Translations under genes and position numbers: made by a program
Part shown: one piece after another, positions 56,217-64,000 of the stretch
How the letters are laid out: every line of letters starts with the position of its first letter
Position numbering within the stretch: the stretch's first letter is position 1
The notes under the pieces: generated by a model
The model's database searches: none
What the model saw: only the letters and a program-made list of their open reading frames with translations
What the model was told of the DNA's origin: nothing
DNA from: Sodiomyces alkalinus F11
Lineage: Eukaryota > Ascomycota > Sordariomycetes > Glomerellales > Plectosphaerellaceae
Direction: 5' to 3'
NCBI RefSeq assembly: GCF_003711515.1
Contig: NW_021167088.1
Coordinates: 1,595,237-1,659,236 of the forward strand
DNA: 64,000 bases

Positions 56217-57038
56217 CCTTCTTAGCCCTCCTTACTAACGTATCTATTATACCCTTAAAATCAGCCGAAATACGCTTATATCTATAATCCGCTAAGTCCT
56301 CTTTAGTAATTATTCCTAAACTATTACATACTCGATCTACGTTCCGAGGAGCTTATATACTTACCTCGTATTATAAAGTAGGCGGAGCCATGGAAGCTAG
56401 GAGGGCGTTATGACGTTCCTCGGCGGCGGCGATTTTAAAGCCTAAAGGAAGCTATTAAGTACTGTTCTTCCCTTAGCCCTTTTTCTTCCCTGTGCTGGAT
56501 ATCTTTATAGCACCTTTTAGCCGGCCTTTTACTCGAACCTTTATCGGTTTAAGGGCTCCTAGGGAGGGCGGTAGAAGCGTGTAATTAGTAATAGTATCGG
56601 AACGATTCTATCGCTAATAGACATTAATAAACGCTATACTAAGCGGCTTATAATCGCGGAGGTAGCTATAAAGTATATACTGGTAAGGCAGACATAGCGA
56701 GGTCATAATAGTATAAGACTTATAGGGCCTTAGTTATAGCTATACCTTTACCCCCCTCCTATATAGCGTTTCCACGGCTATTAGTTCGGCGTGGAGATAC
56801 TATAAGGCTTATAGGATAACCTATTATACGATAAGGCTAAAGAGAATGCCGGCTATAGTAATTTCCACTATATTTATTCGGTTAGCCCTCTCTAAAGTGA
56901 TATCCGCCCCTTAGTTCTTTTAGTATAGCTTTAAGCTCCTGAAAACAGTTACTAGGTCACCTATAGCAGAGTGGATATACCGTTTAAGGCTAGCGTGGAA
57001 AGACTCTATAATAGAGGTAATACAATTACCGAAATAGG
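56217..57038 (-). other. Older decayed minus-strand coding sequence, target of the copia insertion
   Basis: On the minus strand, about 56460 down to 56217 reads in one frame with few stops (for example FKIAAAEERHNALLASM and ITKEDLADYRYKRIS). The same frame continues at 49628-49540 on the other side of the inserted element (EARLK, stop, EENKESEEIN). The visible stops are TAA/TAG at positions expected from Gln or Trp codons. The charged, helical composition suggests a coiled-coil or the end of a transposon protein. I do not recognise the family. The rest of the stretch up to 57038 shows nothing identifiable. Confidence 0.45.
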
Positions 57039-57345
57039 TGTCAGGTGCCTACAGTAGTGGTCATAATGGGTCCCCAGTATAAACCCATAGGGGTCCAGGC
57101 GTGCCCAGTCTAAGACCCCTCGAGGTATAAATAAAGCAGTTATCACATAGTAAACAGAATAGTCCCTCGAAGCAAATAAAGCAGCCCTTAAGGAAGTAAA
57201 TAAGCAGTCTTCGAGGAGTAGCGGAATATAGTCTTAAGGAGCGGAGGAGCCTCCCCTTTAGATAGGGAGGCCAGCGATTGATCTAACTCTTTACTACCCC
57301 TACAATTTCCTATCGTGATTCTATTATAATTATACCTGGTTCCTT
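57039..57345 (+). repeat. Probable 5' LTR of the chromovirus element
   Basis: It begins TGTCAGGTGCC and carries a TATAAATAAA box near 57126. It is visibly less RIP-mutated (more CpA and TpG) than the coding part. The right limit near 57345 is a guess because the other LTR copy is not in the window. Confidence 0.45.
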
Positions 57346-60300
57346 ACTTAACCCTACCTTTTTACTCTTTACGGCTACCTATTTAATATTTTAATCGCTC
57401 TACCCTTAAGGGCGCGAAGACCGTTAAGAAGAGTCACTAAAATATCTAACTATCACGAAATAAACGATCCTACCTTCGATTTTAACGAAGCTACTAGTCA
57501 GTTTAAGCGGTAGCTCCGCGATAGCGAGACTGCCTGTATAGGAGACGCCCACGACCCTACCGATAAGGAAGATAACAGGGGCACGCCGGGAACCGATACT
57601 ACTCCCGCCTCTGCCACCGTACCGGCACCTGCCCCTACACCTGCTCGTGTCACTAGCACTACCTCTACCACTGCCTCTGCCCCTGTCACCGTCCCCGTTC
57701 CTCCTATAACCACGACGTTCTCTATACACGGCTCCGCCACCTGGGCTAAGTTTAATTTCCCCTTACCTAAATAGGATAGCGTATCCTAGGCTAAGTATCG
57801 CACGTTTATCTAGGAGACTAACCAGCGGTTCGACCTGGATTCTTAATCCTTTCCCACGGACACCGCGAAGAACTACTTCGTTATATCGTGCCTCCCCCAC
57901 TACCTTAAGGAATGTTAGCAGGCTAAACTATGATATAAATACGACGGGGACTCTAATAGGGTTAGCTAGGCAGCCTTATAGGCCTGGCTGTTCTATTAGG
58001 TTAACGATAATGATACCCGCCTATAAGAGGTGGCGGTATAGATCTAAAGCGAGTCTATCTCCTCCTAGAGAGAGGGGGCGTCTTACGCTAAATTTAGATA
58101 ACAGTGGGAAGCCCTAGATTCGGAACTACCGGGCGAGCTCCTAAACTAGTAGAGGATTTAGATAGTACTAATAAGGGTCCTCCCACCTATTCGGGACTAT
58201 ATAGTATTTATAGGGGTTCCTAAGGACTACTAGGATTTAGCCCCGGTATATTGTAGGGCTAAGGCCTTAACTATTACTAACGGGTTAGCCGTCGGCCGGA
58301 TAGATTTCTAGTCCGCTACCTAATAACGTTATTTCCGCTCGTGTACCCACGGTTATAACCCTTACGCTCTGGCTACCTACGGTTCTACTAGTAGCCCTCC
58401 TTATACCCCTGCTTCTACTCCTATTTCTACCCCTGCTTTTACGTCCGCTCCCGCTCCTAGTTACCCTATACGCCCTAGACTATTATCGTACCTCGATTCT
58501 ATCACTTACTATAACTATAACTAAAAGGGGCACTACGCTACTATATGCCTTAGCCCCCGTGCCGAGCAACGCTCGAGTAATAGTAACCCGAATACCTAAC
58601 CGGTATCAACCTCCCGCCCCACGGTTAGCTATATTATAGGCGAGGTGCCCTAAGAACTACACCCGCCTCGGACTACCCCTACTACTATACTAGTAAAGGT
58701 ATATATATCCCTTCGCCGAGGTAGGGAATAGGTGTAGATATCGGCTCTCCTTAACAGAGGCGCCGATATTAACGTTTTAGATCGGTCTCTCTTAGGACCT
58801 AGTTAGGCCCCTAAGGGGTCCCCGGTCCCGGTGTCCTGGATTATAGAAGGATAGACAATGATAACTCTCGGGTCCACCTATAGGATTATTATCGTAATAG
58901 ACTATTAGGGTTAAAAGAGGGTATAACGCGCCGAGTTCCACGTTATAAATCTTACGGGCGCGAACATTATCCTTAGGAGGCCGTGGCTTATAGCCGTTAA
59001 CCCTAATATTAATTAGTAGTATAGTATATAGACTTACCCCTTAACCTACGTGGAGCTTAGTATAGTTATAATACTAAGAGAACTACGTAGGGTAGTTAAA
59101 TAAGCTAAGTCAATCCTTACCTTAACCTATATAGATTCCGCGCGTGGCCTACGTATCGGCTACGTCGGCCTAGCAAAAAACCCTTTAGGATATATAGAGA
59201 TAAATTCTTAGGAAATAGGGTCTACCTTAGCCTAGATACGGACTTAGTAGCCGCTACTACGCTACCTGAATAGTATTAAGATTTCGCTAAGGTTTTTAAC
59301 GTCGAAGACACCGGGAGGCTGCCGACGTATTAGTACTGGGATTACGCTATTAAGATTAAGGAAGGGAAAAAGCCGCCGTATGGTCCTATCTATCCCCTCG
59401 CTGTATAAGAATAGAGGTGCTGCGTTAGTATCTATAGGATACCGTTATGAAGGGATAGATTAGACCGTCTACTAGCTTATCCAGCGCCCCTATTCTATTT
59501 ATACCTAAGAAGGGTAGTAAGCTACGCCTCTATATTAACTATAAAGGGTTAAATAAGGTGACCGTTAAGGACTATACCCCCTTTCCCCTAATCTACGAAA
59601 TCCTAGATCGGTTATCGTTAGCGTAGTATTATACTAAGCTAGACCTTAAAGATATATACTATCGGTTACGGATTCGGGAGGGCGATAAGTGGAAGACGGC
59701 GTTCCGGACGAAATATAGCTATTACGCGTATCTCGTGATACTATTCGGCCTTATAAATGCCCCCGTAAGCTTCTAGCGCTATATTAATTAGGCGCTAACA
59801 GGCCTTATTAATAATATTTACGTCGTATACCTCGACGATATCCTTATCTATAGTAAGGACTTAGTCACCCACCGCGTATATATCCGCGAGGTCCTTATAA
59901 GGCTTAGGTAGTAGTCCCTATATACTAACCCTAATAAGTGCGAATTCAAGACTAGAGATATCGAGTTCCTCGGGTTTATCTATAGCCTAAACGGGGTACG
60001 TATAGACCTATCCCGCGTTAAGGCTATCCGCGACTAGGAGCTCCCTAATAGTATTAAGAAGATATAGATCTTCCTAGGTTTTACGGGTTTCTACAGACGT
60101 TTTATTCGGAATTACTCTAAGGTCGTTACCCCTCTTATAGATTATTTAAAAGGAGGCTATACTAGGGTCTTTATACTTTCCTAGCAGGCCTAGTCTATAT
60201 TCGAGGAAATAAAGTTACTATTTTAGAAGGTACTAGTCCTGCGGTATTTTAACCCTGCTCTGCTAATATGTATTAAGCCCGATACTTCTGCTTTTACTAT

Positions 60301-62400
60301 TAGTGCTATTATTAGCTAGCTCGAGGAAGGCTTATAGCGCCCTATAGCATTTATATCCCGTAAACTACGTAGGGCTAAATTTAATTATAGTATACCCGAT
60401 GCTAAGCTTATAGCTATTATCGAATCCTTCCGTATATAGCGTTACTACGTGGCTGATAATCAGAGCCCTATAGTGGTCCTAATAGACTACCTAAACCATC
60501 GCCACCTACTAGATAAGCCTAACCTTAAGGGATAGCATGCACGGTGGCTTAAGGAGTTTACCCCGTTTAATTTTAAGATTCGGTACCGCCCGGGGACGTT
60601 AAACCCCGCGGATAGGTTATCCATGAAGCCTTAATATACGCCCTATAAGCGCGCCCTAGTTACTAACCGGGCTAAGGCAGTAGAGTCTTTTTCTAAGCGT
60701 TTTATAGGCTATATCGGGAATTAGCGTAGTTCCCGTGCTACCCTAGTTTCTATTCCCGCTCTTAACTTCCCCTTACCGAAGGTAGTAAAGGTGTAGGCGG
60801 ATAATCTCTCTTCGGAGCCTTTATTAAGGCATTTTATTTTAGGCCTTATCGGGAACTAGTATAGTTCCCGTAATACCCCCGATTCTAACCCTATTTTTCC
60901 CGCTCTCAATTCCCCTACGTTACTAGAAAAAGTGGTAGAGGCGTAAGCGGAAGACCCTTTTTACGCCCGTTAGCGAGAAGCCCACGGCGATAATACCACG
61001 TATAGATAGTAGTCTAGGAGTAGTGGTATCCTTTATTTTAAGAATCGTGTTTTTATACTAGACTACTCTAGCCTCCGTTAGAAGGTCTTATAGTATTTCT
61101 ATAACGGACCTAGTATAGGGTACTATAGGGTTATAAGAACTACTAAAAGGATTTCGGATTTTTACTTCTAAGACTATCTCCCCTAGGATATACGTTAATT
61201 TATACCCACCTACGGCATGTATTAATATACTAAGCCGCGGCACTATAAGCTATATAGTAAGCTAACGAGTCTTCTAATAACTTAGCGCCCCTTTATAAAG
61301 ATATCTATTAACTTTATTACGGGCCTACCGCCGGTTTATAGCGCGGCTATAGATAGGAAATAAGATACTATCCACGTGGTAGTATACCGCCTAATAAAGT
61401 ACTTAATCTATATCCCTATAAATAGTGGCCTAACAGCTAAGGGGCTTACTAAGTCTCTATAGTATCACGTCCTCTATACCTTTAGCTTATCTAATAGTAT
61501 TATATCCGATCGCGGGGCGTTATTTACGAGTCGTTTTTAGGTAACTTTATATCGCTGCCTCGGCACTATATAACGCCTATCTATAGCGTAGTACCCGTAG
61601 ACGGATAGATAGACGGAGCGATAGAACTAGAACCTTGAGTATTACCTACGTATATTCTATTCGCAGGAATAGGATAACTAGGTTAACCGACTACCGCTCG
61701 CAGAATTCACCTATAATACGGCGTAGTATTCTACGATACGTTATACCCCCGCCGATACGTTAATAGGTTATAACCCCTAAGGCCCTAATAAAGTGTAGCT
61801 CCCGAGGGCAGGCGAGGCCCACGCCGCTAAAGCCGAGACCCGAGCGGAATACCTTATAGCCTAGCGCCGATCTATTTCGGACCTTATTAAAAGGGCGTAG
61901 GCTTCCTACGAATAGTATTATAATAACGGTTATACCTAGCATTCCTTTAAAGTAAACGAGTACGTCTTACTATCTACGAAGAATACCCGATAGAAAAGAC
62001 CCTCGAAAAAGCTCAGCGATAAGTTTATTAGTCCGTATAAGATAACTAAGGTCGTCGGTATATATAGTCTAGCTTACTAATTAGACCTCCCGAAGGGTAT
62101 AAGGATTTATAACGTCTTCCCGGTTTCCCTGCTAGAACTATAAAGGTCCCGTGATAGGTTATAACCGGAACCACCTATAGTTAACGTCGAACCGGATTCG
62201 GATAAGTATAAGGTCGAAGCTATCCTAGACTATCGATACTAAGGTAAGCGACGTTAATACCTAATTAAATAGATAGGGTATAGCGACGAGGAGAATACCT
62301 AGGAGCCGAAGTGGAACGTCTCTAATAAACTTATTAACGCTTACTTTAAGGCAGGACTATTAGGGAACTAAATAGGTTTACACACTATCCCTATAGGAGA
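57039..62400 (+). mobile_element. RIP-degraded Ty3-type chromovirus retrotransposon, plus strand, 3' LTR not seen
   Basis: A probable 5' LTR starts TGTCAGGTGCC at 57039. The internal region then reads in gag-pol order on the plus strand: a gag-like region (about 57420-58500), a zinc knuckle at 58507-58560 in which Cys codons have become Tyr (YYNYN, stop, KGHYATIC), and reverse transcriptase at about 59460-59930. The RT has [13 protein letters not shown] and the intact catalytic YLDDILIYSKD; YLDD is at 59828-59839. RNase-H-like sequence follows (about 60250-60640). An integrase core with IISDRG lies at about 61300-61680, and a chromodomain at about 62195-62355 (VEAILD, YLIK, GYSDEENT). Many Trp and Gln codons are TAG or TAA, as RIP predicts. 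No 3' LTR is found before 64000, so the end is not defined. Confidence 0.85.
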
Positions 62401-64000
62401 CCTTATAGACACGATATAAGGGCGTTATTCTACCCTTCCCCCCTTTACGGATAACGAGACTTACTAGGAACTAAATAGGTTTATATATTATCCCCGTAGG
62501 GGACCTAATAAAGATAAGGGCCACGTATCAGCTATATTAACCTAGAAAACCCTTTAGTGGGCCGTTAAAGATGAATTCTTAGGCAAGGACCCCCCTCTTA
62601 ACCTAGACGGGGACCGTATAGGTATTATCGCCTCGGTTACTATTTTCTTCCTTTTAAGCGTTTTACTCCCGACCTTTATTCCTTTTCGGGTATAACGCCC
62701 TAATCCCCGTTCCTCTTCCTTCGGTATAATGGCTTATCGCCCTTAAAGTCTATTTCCCTCTACTATTCTCTTAAGTGACCGTTATAATAGGGATATAATT
62801 ATATTATAATAGGAGTATAGTTAAGGACCGTTAGAGTTGCGATGGGAATACCCTAAAGCTGGTTAAAAAAAAAAAGGAAAAACGTAACCCGAAAGCTAGT
62901 AAAAAACCTAAGAAAAAAGAAATAACTATTCCTCTATATATACCTGGCTTTACCCCGCGGTAGTAGCTATTACCCCCTTTTACCCACTACCCACGGATAG
63001 CGTCGAAGGATAAAAAGATAGTAGCGTTTTCGCCTTCTACTACTTCTTCTTCTTCTTCCCTAATAAAAGAGTTAAGGGCGTTAAAGCCTTCTTCCCCTTT
63101 TTCTTCGCTAATAAGGTTAGCACTATATCGTTATCGTCGGGCACTTCGTAAGGGTCCGGCGGGCCTTATAGACCCTACGGCACGAAGCCTTAAGATTACG
63201 CGTTACTACCACTATCGCTAAATATATCGTTATATATAAAGCTAACCCCCGCGGGGGCTAAGGCAGACCCTAAGAGTGTAGACAGGTCTCTCTAAGCCTA
63301 GGCTAGGTTAAGAGTAGCTATTTACTCGAAGGTAGGAGCCGTCCGCTCCTAGGCCGCGATATCACGCCCGTGTAATATAAGGCGTTAGTATTTAATATTA
63401 AGGCGTTTCTACTTGACGGTAAAACGCTGCTACTATAGTCCGACAAATTACTTAAGGAGCGACTCTATACTATTAAGCCTTTTATAGATATCTTCCGCCG
63501 TTTTCTAACGGGTATTAGTAACTTCTTTAGCTTAACGCCGAGTAGCTATAGCTTCCTCGGCAGACGACCGGTTAACCTTTAACGTCGCCTAACCTAAAGC
63601 CTCTCTAAGGATAACCTAGTATTAAACTACTATAGCCTAGTACTATAAAGGATTAGTAAGGGTATTATACAGGGTTAACGAAGGGATATAGTAATACTCA
63701 CACGGCGACTCTTATTTAGACTACCTTTCTTAATAGCGATAACTAAAACCTTCTATAGCTACTCGGCAGCGTTTTTACCGGTAATAGGGAGCTATTATGT
63801 ATATTAGAAATAGGCCCACGGAGTAGTCTATAAAAGGAGGGCCTATAGTTATAGGAATAATAGAGAGATATAAAGGGGAATAAAGGCGTAGTAGGACGAC
63901 GATAAAGATATATAACTTACCACGCGGCACTTAAGGCTATTATACTTAGAGTAATAATAGCACTTATTCGTCCGCCGACTATTATCGGTATAGCGGTATA
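62400..64000. other. AT-rich degraded repeat sequence downstream of the chromodomain
   Basis: No intact gene. Two direct repeats of a segment with GGAACTAAATAGGTTTA start near 62372 and 62468. The part 62548-62620 resembles 59167-59240, just before the RT (AAAACCCTTTAG and AATTCTTAGG in the same order). A run AAAAAAAAAAGGAAAAA lies near 62868. Stops are dense on both strands. It is probably the tail of the chromovirus or another nested element. Confidence 0.5.

Noticed and set aside
57424..57740. Two short minus-strand open frames at the chromovirus start
   Set aside because: They are antisense to the gag-like region, whose plus-strand reading fits the element order.

Overview
The window reads as a filamentous ascomycete (Pezizomycotina, most likely a Sordariomycete). 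Genes are GC-rich with short GT-AG introns. Families such as the starch-active AA13 oxidase, a fungal polysaccharide pyruvyl transferase and a Vrg4-type transporter point the same way. AT-rich LTR retrotransposons are riddled with transition mutations and stop codons in the pattern of repeat-induced point mutation (RIP).

Layout. 1-7.3 kb: a ZNFX1/Hrr1-type RNA helicase with CCCH, NF-X1 and RZ zinc fingers, broken by one in-frame TGA. 8.8-14.9 kb: a complete RIP-degraded Ty1/copia element on the minus strand with 193-bp LTRs and a 5-bp target duplication. 15.6-22.4 kb: three plus-strand metabolic genes (MFS sugar transporter, short-chain dehydrogenase, class II aldolase/adducin protein) with two tRNA genes on the minus strand. 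23.4-32.3 kb: four genes that fit a Golgi glycan pathway (nucleotide-sugar transporter, type II membrane GT-B-like glycosyltransferase, type II membrane pyruvyl transferase, GDP-mannose transporter). 33.0 kb: a short relic resembling UNC93-like proteins. 34.2-39.6 kb: two secreted enzymes on the minus strand, an AA13 LPMO with CBM20 and a subtilisin-like protease with a PA-like region. 41.9-48.8 kb: mitochondrial BolA3, a mitochondrially targeted thiamine-diphosphate enzyme and a Pho80-like cyclin. 49.0-64.0 kb: nested, RIP-degraded retrotransposons. These are a plus-strand copia 5' end, a complete minus-strand copia element inserted in older minus-strand coding sequence, and a plus-strand Ty3 chromovirus that runs toward the right edge.

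How it fits together. The strongest functional story is the 23-32 kb group: the two transporters would supply nucleotide sugars to the Golgi, where the glycosyltransferase and pyruvyl transferase could build and cap a surface glycan with pyruvate ketals. This is inferred from families and proximity, not shown. The helicase belongs to a family tied to RNA silencing in other fungi, so its nonsense codon beside heavily mutated transposons deserves checking. All exon boundaries were read by eye from splice consensus and reading frame.
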